64,000 bases of DNA, from assembly GCF_005491425.1 (NCBI RefSeq), contig NZ_CP028083.1, forward strand, positions 1,698,001 to 1,762,000, given 5' to 3'. Numbering within the stretch: position 1 is the stretch's first letter; each line of letters begins with the position of its first letter. Below the pieces are notes generated by a model that made no database searches, was not told the DNA's origin, and saw only the letters and a program-made list of their open reading frames with translations. Of the stretch, positions 9,158-16,553 are shown piece by piece. This DNA comes from Lysinibacillus sp. SGAir0095. GTDB taxonomy: Bacteria > Bacillota > Bacilli > Bacillales_A > Planococcaceae. A program made the translations under genes and the position numbers.

Positions 9158-9877
9158 ATGAATAAGAAATATCAACGACTCCATATATGGATTGAACAGG
9201 GAAATTTATCGATTCCTAAGTTGTTTTTTCAACATTATAAAGCGTTAAAAATAGCAGATGATGAAGCACTTCTATTATTGCATTTATTGGCATTTCATTC
9301 AGAGCAAAATGATTTCCCAACACCTAGTGATCTTGCGAAAAGAATCTATTCTAGTGAGAATGAAATTAGCTTAAAGCTACAAAGGCTATTGCAAAAGGGA
9401 TTATTAGAAATTACTCAGGGAATCGACGGAAATGGGATTGTCTATGAGAAATATTCAGTCTACCCATTATGGGAAAGGATTCTTGATTATATCGAGGCTT
9501 CCTCAATGCAGCAAGAAGTGGAGGCTGAGAAAAATGAAGAGGGCGAAATTTTTACGATATTTGAGCAAGAGTTTGGCCGACTCTTGTCCCCAATGGAAAT
9601 AGAGACGATTTCGATGTGGATTGATACAGATCATCATTCCCCTGCCATTATAAAAGCAGCCCTTAAAGAAGCAGTACTTGCTGGTAAGATATCCTTACGC
9701 TATATCGACCGGATTTTATTTGAGTGGAAGAAGAAAAATATAACATCTGTAAAACAAGTCGAAAAACATACGGAGCAATTTCATAGCAAAACAACTTCTG
9801 TGCAGCCGAAAGTTACTACTGCAACAGAGAATACGAAAAAAGTATCCTTTTACAATTGGTTAGAGGAAAGAGAATAG
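9158..9877 (+). CDS. dnaD: DNA replication initiation protein DnaD
   Basis: Primosomal protein that helps load the replicative helicase with DnaB and DnaI. It has 239 residues: an N-terminal winged-helix oligomerisation domain (about 1-115, with FPTPSDLAKRIYSSENEISLKLQRLLQKGLL) and the C-terminal DnaD domain containing IIKAALKEAVLAGKISLRYIDRILFEW near 170-195. The polar tail (about 200-230) is typical of the DNA-binding extension. AAAGGAG lies eight bases before the ATG. It is followed immediately by nth, whose start is 12 bases downstream of the dnaD stop, so the two are co-transcribed. Confidence 0.94.
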   Translation: MNKKYQRLHIWIEQGNLSIPKLFFQHYKALKIADDEALLLLHLLAFHSEQNDFPTPSDLAKRIYSSENEISLKLQRLLQKGLLEITQGIDGNGIVYEKYSVYPLWERILDYIEASSMQQEVEAEKNEEGEIFTIFEQEFGRLLSPMEIETISMWIDTDHHSPAIIKAALKEAVLAGKISLRYIDRILFEWKKKNITSVKQVEKHTEQFHSKTTSVQPKVTTATENTKKVSFYNWLEERE

Positions 9878-9888
9878 GGGGTGTAACG

Positions 9889-10548
9889 ATGCTTACGAAA
9901 AAACAGTGGGAGCATTGCTTGGAAGTAATGGACAGAATGTTCCCGGATGCACATTGCGAGCTTGTTCACGATAACCCGTTTGAGTTAACAATTGCAACAC
10001 TATTATCAGCACAATGTACCGATGTACTTGTCAATAAAGTAACGAAAACTTTATTTCAAAAATATAAATCGCCAGAGGATTATTTGGCTGTTCCATTAGA
10101 GGAATTACAAAACGATATTCGGTCAATAGGCCTTTACCGTAATAAAGCAAAAAATATACAACTCTTATGCGAGAAATTATTAACTGAATTTAATGGTGAA
10201 GTTCCTCAGAGCCGTGAACAGCTTGTCACGTTACCAGGTGTTGGACGGAAAACGGCAAATGTTGTATTATCCGTCGCCTTTGATATCCCTGCACTTGCAG
10301 TGGATACCCATGTAGAACGCGTTTCCAAACGTTTAGGTTTGTGTAGACTTAAGGACACGGTTTTAGAAGTGGAAGAAACTATTATGAAAAAAACGCCAAA
10401 AGAGAATTGGTCGAAAACGCATCACCAGCTGATCTTTTTTGGTCGCTATCATTGTAAAGCGCAAAATCCCCAATGTCATATTTGTCCGTTGCTTGATGGT
10501 TGCAGGGAAGGGCAAAAACGTTTGAAAAAAGGATTGGTGAAGCAATGA
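9889..10548 (+). CDS. nth: Endonuclease III
   Basis: Base-excision-repair glycosylase/AP lyase for oxidised pyrimidines. It contains the helix-hairpin-helix LPGVGRKTANVV with the catalytic lysine near residue 119, the catalytic aspartate in VDTHVERVSKRLGL near 137, and the [4Fe-4S] ligands C-X6-C-X2-C-X5-C at the C-terminus (CKAQNPQCHICPLLDGC). The length of 219 equals B. subtilis Nth. The ATG at 9889 has GGGGGTG upstream and is preferred over an in-frame upstream start at 9856 inside dnaD. The stop overlaps the start of the next gene (ATGA). Confidence 0.96.
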   Translation: MLTKKQWEHCLEVMDRMFPDAHCELVHDNPFELTIATLLSAQCTDVLVNKVTKTLFQKYKSPEDYLAVPLEELQNDIRSIGLYRNKAKNIQLLCEKLLTEFNGEVPQSREQLVTLPGVGRKTANVVLSVAFDIPALAVDTHVERVSKRLGLCRLKDTVLEVEETIMKKTPKENWSKTHHQLIFFGRYHCKAQNPQCHICPLLDGCREGQKRLKKGLVKQ

Positions 10549-10895
10549 TTAAGGTAAATCATCAAACCATTGTAAAAGAATTGGTTGATCCTTATTTTGA
10601 ACAATGGAATGCACTTAGCAGCCTAATCCATCAAGCACATGATCAGAGAAATGGGGAAGCGAAACCTTTAATGGAAAAAGGCATCCAGCTATATGAGAGT
10701 TGTATTTTACATTGCTCAGAAACATCCTCAGCATCTATAATTGAAGCTGAAGAGTATGAAGTCCTCCCAATAAATGGGATGGAACGTCTACAATTTATCA
10801 AAGTCCGACCGGGCCAATACGCCTGTTTCCGACAGCTGGATGAACTATTCAAAGAATTAAAGAAAAGATTAGCCCGCTTACGCATTAAATCTTAG
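10545..10895 (+). CDS. ypoC: YpoC-like hypothetical protein
   Basis: 116-residue, mostly helical protein of unknown function. The start ATG at 10545 overlaps the nth stop (ATGA) with GGATTGGTGA upstream; a TTG 15 codons upstream lies within nth and is unlikely. Position directly after dnaD-nth corresponds to B. subtilis ypoC, and features such as KELVDPYFEQW and a C-terminal basic helix fit, although the protein is shorter than the B. subtilis one (about 165 residues as I recall). The assignment is mainly by synteny. Confidence 0.65.
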   Translation: MIKVNHQTIVKELVDPYFEQWNALSSLIHQAHDQRNGEAKPLMEKGIQLYESCILHCSETSSASIIEAEEYEVLPINGMERLQFIKVRPGQYACFRQLDELFKELKKRLARLRIKS

Positions 10896-10912
10896 ATAAA
10901 AATATATGGAGT

Positions 10913-10950
10913 AACCCAAAAGCATTAGTGTAATGCTTTTGGGTTATTTT
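10913..10950 (+). terminator. Terminator of dnaD-nth-ypoC
   Basis: A 14-bp perfect stem AACCCAAAAGCATT/AATGCTTTTGGGTT (10913-10926/10932-10945) with a five-base loop, then ATTTT. It marks the end of the operon just before the repeat array. Confidence 0.85.
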
Positions 10951-11076
10951 ATGTGGGCAGGTATGGGGGAGTGGTGGCAAAGTAGTGCAGTCGATCGAGT
11001 CCACTTTTGGAGGGGAGAGAAGATAGCACGAATAAGAATTACCTTCTTGTGGAAGATGAAGTAGTTTTGGATTGAA

Positions 11077-12110
11077 GTAGGTGTCCGTATAGGCCTTCAT
11101 AAGGGAGATGGGGTTTTTAGGTTGTGGATTTTCATTGGTAAAGGTATTCATGAAGGAGATGAAGCACTTTAGGCTGGGGATTCTCATTGGAAAAGGTCAT
11201 CATGAAGGAGATGAAGCACTTCAGCTTGGGGATTCTCATTGGAAAAGGTCATCATGAAGGAGATGAAGCACTTCAGCTTGGGGATTCTCATTGGAAAAGG
11301 TCATCATGAAGGAGATGAAGTACTTCAGCTTGGGTATTCTCATTGGAAAAGGTCATCATGAAGGAGATGAAGCACTTTAGGCTGGGGATGTTCATCGGTA
11401 AAGTCCATCATAAGGTGAATGAAGCACTTCAGCTTGGTGATTCTCATTGGAAAAAGTCATCATGAAGGAGATGAAGCACTTCAGCTTGAGGAATCTCATT
11501 GGAAAAGGTCTTCATGAAGGAGATGAAGCACTTTAGGCTGGGGATGTTCATCGGTAAAGTCCATCATAAGGTGAATGAAGCACTTCAGCTTGGGGATTCT
11601 CATTGGAAAAGGTCATCATGAAGGAGATGAAACACTTCAGCTTGAGGATTCTAATTGGAAAAGGTCGTCATGAAGGAGATGAAACACTTCAGCTTGAGGA
11701 ATCTCATTGGAAAAGGTCATCATGAAGGAGATGAAGCACTTTAGGCTGGGGATGTTGATTGGTAAAGTCCATCATAAGGTGAATGAAGCACTTCAGTTTG
11801 GGGAATCTCATTGGAAAAGGTCATCATGAAGGAGATGAAACACTTCAGTTTGGGGAATCTTATTGGAAAAGGTCATCCTGAAGGAGATGAAGCACTTTAG
11901 GCTGGGGATGTTCATCGGTAAAGTCCAACATAAGGTGAAGGAAGCACTTTAGTTTGGGAATTTTCATGGGAAAAGGTCATCATGAAGGAGATGAAGCACT
12001 TTAGGCTGGGGATGTTCATCGGTAAAGTCCATCATAAGGTGAAGGAGACACTTCAGAACGGGGATTTTCATAGATAAAGGTCTCCATAAAGGAGATGAAG
12101 TACATAGTGG
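11077..12110. repeat. Tandem array, 52-bp unit, about 19-20 copies
   Basis: The core GAAGGAGATGAAG recurs at 11152, 11204, 11256, and so on every 52 bp to about 12088, that is 19 copies in register with no net insertion or deletion. A degraded copy precedes them near 11101, one base out of phase. Typical unit segments are GAAGGAGATGAAGCACTTCA, then GCTTGGGGATTCTCATTGG, then AAAAGGTCATCAT. A distinct variant (TTTAGGCTGGGGATG..TCATCGG, AAAGTCC, AAGGTGAATGAAG) occurs at copies 5, 8, 12, 15 and 17. Since 52 is not a multiple of three, no repeat protein is encoded. The array lies between the ypoC terminator and the end of convergent ponA. It has no spacers and no neighbouring cas genes. Confidence 0.95.
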
Positions 12111-12189
12111 TAGCTCTTTGCTCTGAAATGCATTTCATAAAATTTTCACAACCTCTAACAAGCTACTGTTTAAGTAACAATTGCCAGCA

Positions 12190-12397
12190 AAGTGTTCCGA
12201 AAGCAAGCTCGAATGAGACAGTTCGAGCAGCCATCTCTAGTAAAGAGTCCCGAAACAGGCTCGAATAGACTGTTCAATCCGCAATCTTCAGTCAAGTGTC
12301 CCAAAGCAAGCCCTAACAAGATAGTTCAAGCAGAATTCACCCCTGAAGTTTCCCGAAGAATCAGATAATCTTAAGATAGGATTCGTCTTAGTACCCA
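12190..12397. repeat. Degenerate repeat family, about 52-bp spacing, four copies
   Basis: AAGTGTTCCGAAA, AAGAGTCCCGAAA, AAGTGTCCCAAAG and AAGTTTCCCGAAG begin at 12190, 12243, 12294 and 12346, spacings 53, 51 and 52. The first copy contains a perfect GCTCGAA/TTCGAGC inverted repeat. Wording such as TCCGAAAGCAAGCTCGA resembles the unit of the 26.6-27.7 kb array (TCCGAGAGCAGAAGCCTCGA), suggesting decayed members of the same family. Confidence 0.7.
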
Positions 12398-12426
12398 CAG
12401 TACACAAATTCTTCTCCTCAAAGTCA

Positions 12427-12465
12427 TAAAAAAATAGCGATGAAAATAAAATTTTTCATCGCTAT
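12427..12465 (-). terminator. Terminator of recU-ponA
   Basis: Reading the minus strand, a 13-bp perfect stem ATAGCGATGAAAA/TTTTCATCGCTAT (12434-12446/12453-12465) is followed by seven T. Confidence 0.9.
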
Positions 12466-12505
12466 CGACATTCCAGTCAAAAAGAAGGGGAGTTTCCACC
12501 TATTC

Positions 12506-15145
12506 TTATTCAGTTGTTTCAGTCGGATCTGTTGGTTCGGTAGGCGTTTCTACTTCACCATCTTCACCAGGGCCAAACCAATCTTCAAAATCCTCATTTT
12601 CTCCGTTATTATTACCATTGCCGTTACCGTTACCATTTCCATTATTGCCGTTGCCATTGTTTCCATTGCCATTGCCATTCCCGTTATTACCATTTTCATT
12701 GTCATCACCATCACCATTTTCAGGATCTTCTGGAGAATCAACTTCTGGTTCTTCAATGGCATTTTCGATATAAATCGAGACGGAAGCCGGTTCGCTTCGG
12801 ACATCTTTTGAAACGGCAACTACAGAGAACGTATAATTACGGCCAGCTTCTAAATTAGAGATAGTTGCTTTCGTATCTGGAGTTGTTGTTACAGCAACTG
12901 GTTTTTCGTTATCCACTGCCATGGTTACTTCGAATGTAATATCCAGATCTTTTTCATCGTCTTCTTCACTTGGAGGATTATAATCCCAAGTTAAGTCTAC
13001 AAGACTTCCGTCAACGCTGTAATTTGCTTTTAAGTTTGTAGGGGCATTTAATTCCAATTGCTCAAATTCTTCTGAAACCTGAGTTGGTTCTGTCCCTTTA
13101 ACGAATAGTTCTGTTTGACGTAATTCAGATGGTGTATAATCACTTGCTAACTGAAGTGGACTAGTTCCAACTTCAATTGTTGCTTCTACAACAGAACTTG
13201 GTCTCTTAAAGTCCTCTGTCTCAACATCAGCAGATATCTCAGACATAATCGATTTGAATAAGCGTTGTGGTAAGCGTCGTTCATCCCATGTCGTGATTGG
13301 TTCAGAACGTTTTGAATAACCACCCCAAATGGCTATTGAATAATTCGTTGTATACCCTGCGAACCATGAATCAGGAACACTACTATCTGGTAGGTCATAC
13401 TGATCGAATTCCTTTGAATCATAGTTTGTTGTACCAGTTTTACCAGCGATATCTAGACCTGAAACCGCAGCAGCAGTCCCTGAAGCGCCTTGTTTTGAAC
13501 TTACAACATCACGCAATATATCAGTTACCATATAAGCTGTATAGTCGCTCATAGCAACTTCTTGCTTAGATTTGTATGACTTTTTAGTATCATCTCGATA
13601 AACGACTTCTTTTATCGCCGTAGGGTCACTATAAATCCCTTTGTTACCGAATGCAGCATAGGCTGCTGCCATTTCGATAGGGCTCATAGTGATGTCACCG
13701 CCACCGATAGCATCTGATTCATACACATTTTCTGTTTCGATTCCAAGTTTGTTAATAAATTCCTCTGCATTTTCAGTACCCACTTCTTGAAGTGTTTTTA
13801 CTGCTGGGACGTTTCGTGATTGATAAAGTGCTTCACGAACTGTCATCGTACCTAAATATTTATTATCGAAGTTGGTAATCACTTGCTTTGAATTGGAATA
13901 CGTCATTTTTTCATCTACAGTCGTTTCACCAGTAGACCATTTTAAATTTTCAATTGCTGGACCATAATCTAGTAATGGTTTAATCGTTGAACCCGGTGAA
14001 CGTGTTGTTAAATCATGGGCAAAGTTGAAGCCGCGGTCAGCCCCATAATTTCTACCGCCACCAATTGCTAAAATTTCGCCTGTTTTTGTGTCCACAACAG
14101 AAACACCAGCTTGGATGTCCTCAGTCGGGAAGTTTTCTGGGTTGTTCATGATATCTTCAACAGCAGTTTGAGCATTAGGATCAAGTGTTGTATAAACTTT
14201 GATCCCTTCTGCAAGTGCTTCTCCATCGCCGTTTTCTTCGAGCTCACTTAAAACAACATCTAAAAATGCATCATATTTAGTACCAGCGACAGTTTTACGG
14301 TCCTCCTCAGCAAGAAGTCGAGAAGTTACATCAATCTCTTTTGCAGCAGCAGCTTCTTCTTCCGTAATCTTTTTATGCTGTACCATTAAATCAAGAACGA
14401 GGTCTCTACGTTGTTGAGCACGTTCTGGGTTTTTATATGGATTGTATCTATTAGGACTTTGTGGAATCCCAGCCAACAATGCCATTTCATCGAGCTCTAA
14501 TTCGCTTGGTTCTTTACCAAAGAAGTATTCAGAAGCAGTCCCAAATCCGTAAATTCGACCTGACATGAGAATTTTGTTGAAATACATTTCGAATATTTCT
14601 TCTTTTTCATATTGTCTTTCAAGTTGAATTGCTAGCCAAGCTTCCTGTGCTTTACGTTTTAACTTTTTATCGTTACTTAAAAATGAGTTTTTCACTACCT
14701 GTTGAGTGATCGTACTTGCACCTTGGGAACCGAAGCCCTGTGTAACGTTTGCAATAACTGCACTGCCTAATCGCCAAATATCAATACCGAAATGGTCGAA
14801 GAAACGAACATCTTCCGTTGCAAGTATCGCATCTACCATTTCCTCTGGTATGTCTTCATAATTTACATATTTTCGACTTTCTGCACCAATTGTTGCAAAA
14901 ACCTCGCCATTTTTATCATAGAACTCAGAAGAGATAGGATCTTTTAATAATTCTTCATCTAGTTCTGGTGCTGAGCTTGCATAAACAGCGAATAGTCCCG
15001 CGCCACCTATTAATCCGGCGATGCCTATAATAACAATGGTTAAAACTATCCGTTTTATCCATGTACCAACTGGTTTTTTATGCTTTTTCTTTTGTAATTC
15101 ACGCTCGCGCTTTAATTCCTCGCGAGTCCGACGTTTTTCTGCCAA
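12506..15145 (-). CDS. ponA: Penicillin-binding protein 1A/1B (class A PBP)
   Basis: Bifunctional peptidoglycan synthase. Domain order: basic cytoplasmic tail; one membrane segment (about 31-53); GT51 glycosyltransferase with EDVRFFDHFG (about 111) and GASTITQQ (about 142); transpeptidase with SxxK (STIKP, about 385), SRN (about 442) and KTGTT (about 568); a fibronectin type III-like domain (about 715-800); then a tail of Gly/Asn repeats and acidic residues to 879. The start is TTG (15145) with AGGAG eight bases upstream; no better ATG fits the conserved basic N-terminus. It follows recU by 26 bases, the conserved recU-ponA operon of Bacillus. Confidence 0.96.
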   Translation of the reverse strand: MAEKRRTREELKRERELQKKKHKKPVGTWIKRIVLTIVIIGIAGLIGGAGLFAVYASSAPELDEELLKDPISSEFYDKNGEVFATIGAESRKYVNYEDIPEEMVDAILATEDVRFFDHFGIDIWRLGSAVIANVTQGFGSQGASTITQQVVKNSFLSNDKKLKRKAQEAWLAIQLERQYEKEEIFEMYFNKILMSGRIYGFGTASEYFFGKEPSELELDEMALLAGIPQSPNRYNPYKNPERAQQRRDLVLDLMVQHKKITEEEAAAAKEIDVTSRLLAEEDRKTVAGTKYDAFLDVVLSELEENGDGEALAEGIKVYTTLDPNAQTAVEDIMNNPENFPTEDIQAGVSVVDTKTGEILAIGGGRNYGADRGFNFAHDLTTRSPGSTIKPLLDYGPAIENLKWSTGETTVDEKMTYSNSKQVITNFDNKYLGTMTVREALYQSRNVPAVKTLQEVGTENAEEFINKLGIETENVYESDAIGGGDITMSPIEMAAAYAAFGNKGIYSDPTAIKEVVYRDDTKKSYKSKQEVAMSDYTAYMVTDILRDVVSSKQGASGTAAAVSGLDIAGKTGTTNYDSKEFDQYDLPDSSVPDSWFAGYTTNYSIAIWGGYSKRSEPITTWDERRLPQRLFKSIMSEISADVETEDFKRPSSVVEATIEVGTSPLQLASDYTPSELRQTELFVKGTEPTQVSEEFEQLELNAPTNLKANYSVDGSLVDLTWDYNPPSEEDDEKDLDITFEVTMAVDNEKPVAVTTTPDTKATISNLEAGRNYTFSVVAVSKDVRSEPASVSIYIENAIEEPEVDSPEDPENGDGDDNENGNNGNGNGNGNNGNGNNGNGNGNGNGNNNGENEDFEDWFGPGEDGEVETPTEPTDPTETTE
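12600..12710 (-). repeat. Low-complexity Asn-Gly coding repeats in ponA
   Basis: Short alternating units of the type CCATTGCC/CCGTTACC encode roughly 35 residues of (N,G)n in the PBP tail. Such microsatellite-like coding DNA tends to vary in copy number between strains. An antisense frame over it is a compositional artefact. Confidence 0.85.
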
Positions 15146-15171
15146 AATAATCTCCTCACTTTAACAAACAA

Positions 15172-15786
15172 TTATTTTTCATTTGTTATCATATTTTTTA
15201 TTGCGGTCAGGTAGTCAATCCTTGGATTGTAACCGGGTTGGATTTCAATTGTTTTTGATTCAAATACGCTAATTGGAATAGATTTTCTACCACCATTTTC
15301 CATTGCAATCCAAGCTTCGTGTAAAACGGTAAATGGGACAAAGAAATAACGATCCAAAGTCGTAAACTTAATGATTGTAAAAGCAATTCCTTTTTGATTT
15401 GTCACTTCTTTCATATGGTTAACTTGATGTGGATGGACATTTTTCAATGGGAAGGAAGTTTTACTTTCTGTTTCCTTTGCTTCAAAGTCAATATAATATC
15501 CATTCCAAACACCGTTGTAATCGGTTGTCGAGGGTGTTCGGAAGTATGCTTCACGAATAACTGCTGCACTTCGTGATGGATACTCTACTTTGACGATTTG
15601 CACCGGAACAGGTTTCTTATGGATAATTGCAATTTGTTGATTTAAGTAGTAAGTATTTGTTTCGTTAATTTCATCTTCTAGCGTTTTCCCTCGATTACTA
15701 AAGGAGAAACCTTCCTTTTTCGAAATAGTTTTCGTTTTTGTAGGCTCACTAGGCTTGTACGGTTTGCCATTTGGATAATGAAACAT
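15172..15786 (-). CDS. recU: Holliday junction resolvase RecU
   Basis: Cleaves four-way junctions and modulates RecA. The protein of 204 residues starts at ATG 15786, ten bases after AAGGAG. A frame extending 16 codons further upstream begins without a ribosome binding site. It contains the nuclease signature TTDYNGVWNGYYIDFEAKET (acidic residues and the E-x-K pair near 85-104) and the FPLKNVHPHQ segment. It is the first gene of the minus-strand recU-ponA operon and divergent from the 15936 gene; the 150-bp gap holds promoters for both directions. Confidence 0.95.
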   Translation of the reverse strand: MFHYPNGKPYKPSEPTKTKTISKKEGFSFSNRGKTLEDEINETNTYYLNQQIAIIHKKPVPVQIVKVEYPSRSAAVIREAYFRTPSTTDYNGVWNGYYIDFEAKETESKTSFPLKNVHPHQVNHMKEVTNQKGIAFTIIKFTTLDRYFFVPFTVLHEAWIAMENGGRKSIPISVFESKTIEIQPGYNPRIDYLTAIKNMITNEK

Positions 15787-15872
15787 CGAAAAAACACTCC
15801 TTCTTAAAATGATACCCTTTTTAACAAAAAACATATCGAAAATCTTCTTGTTTTAGCAACCTATGTCTAGTT

Positions 15873-15901
15873 TTGACAAGTGGAAAGGGATTTGAATAAC
15901 T
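15873..15901 (+). promoter_or_regulatory. Probable sigma-A promoter for the yppD-like/mrfAB run
   Basis: Consensus TTGACA (15873-15878), 17-bp gap, ATAACT (15896-15901). The -10 is imperfect. It lies 35 bp ahead of the first gene of the rightward run. Confidence 0.4.
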
Positions 15902-15935
15902 CTAATGAATACTACTTCCTAAAGGAGGAATGACC

Positions 15936-16163
15936 ATGCAACGAATTCAAATGCTTATTTCACAACTTGAGTGTATCGATCATATCATGACTGCGAAAAT
16001 TGAGAATGAAAGGGCTCAAATTCACAACCAGATTTTCTCTCAATTAGGAACTACTTATCAAAAAGTAAGCTTAGCAGAAAAGCAGTTTCATGTAAAGAAT
16101 GCCTGTTCCCCTAATACTAGTGTTAATAATAAGATTTTGGTACACTTAAAAGAAGAAATATAA
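15936..16163 (+). CDS. Small hypothetical protein at the yppD position
   Basis: 75 residues, no membrane segment, no family I can name with confidence. It starts at ATG 15936, seven bases after AAAGGAGG; an ATG at 15930 is too close to that site. The region about 1-40 is amphipathic-helical (QMLISQLECIDHIMTAKIENERAQIHNQIF). The location between recU and the yppE-like gene matches B. subtilis yppD (77 residues), so it may be the positional counterpart, but I see no diagnostic motif. Confidence 0.6.
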   Translation: MQRIQMLISQLECIDHIMTAKIENERAQIHNQIFSQLGTTYQKVSLAEKQFHVKNACSPNTSVNNKILVHLKEEI

Positions 16164-16184
16164 AAATTTTAAGAGGGTACTAAA

Positions 16185-16553
16185 ATGCAGCTAATAGAAC
16201 TTACAAAGCAATTATTAAATGAGTGTGATGCGTCAATTAGTCGCTTTTTTAAACAGCGTGAACTTGACGCAATACCTCAGTTTTTTGAAGAAGTTAAACC
16301 ACATGCGGATTTCTATCAGTCCGTTTTAATAGATTGGCAGCAACATGCCATAAACTGGATTCAAGAAAATAATCCAAAATATATGCACAGATCACAAATT
16401 GACAATGTCGTTGATGCAATGAATCAGTTTGTCGTTCAATCCTTTTATAAAGAAACGAGTAAGAAACGTTTTGTACAATCTGTACAATCTGTCCACTACA
16501 CATTATCTTTCTTCTTAAGATATTTAGAGGAGAGTGATCAGGATGTTCAGTAA
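16185..16553 (+). CDS. yppE: YppE-like protein (DUF1798)
   Basis: 122 residues, all-helical by composition, with the family-like pattern of an N-terminal helix pair, FYQSVLIDWQQHAINWIQ in the middle and YTLSFFLRYLEE at the end. B. subtilis YppE is a four-helix bundle of nearly the same length (123) and unknown function. A TAAGAGGGT ribosome binding site precedes the ATG. The 3' end overlaps the helicase gene start by 11 bases, so the two are translationally coupled. Confidence 0.75.
   Translation: MQLIELTKQLLNECDASISRFFKQRELDAIPQFFEEVKPHADFYQSVLIDWQQHAINWIQENNPKYMHRSQIDNVVDAMNQFVVQSFYKETSKKRFVQSVQSVHYTLSFFLRYLEESDQDVQ

Noticed and set aside
10885-11187. 100-codon minus-strand frame over the array start
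   Set aside because: It is built from the ypoC terminator and repeat DNA, has no ribosome binding site and no recognisable protein pattern.
11077-12110. CRISPR or coding repeat protein
   Set aside because: No spacers; the 52-bp step shifts the frame each unit and all frames meet stops.
12440-12811. Plus-strand frame rich in Ile/Val over the ponA tail
   Set aside because: Antisense of the Asn/Gly repeat and of the ponA terminator; compositional artefact.
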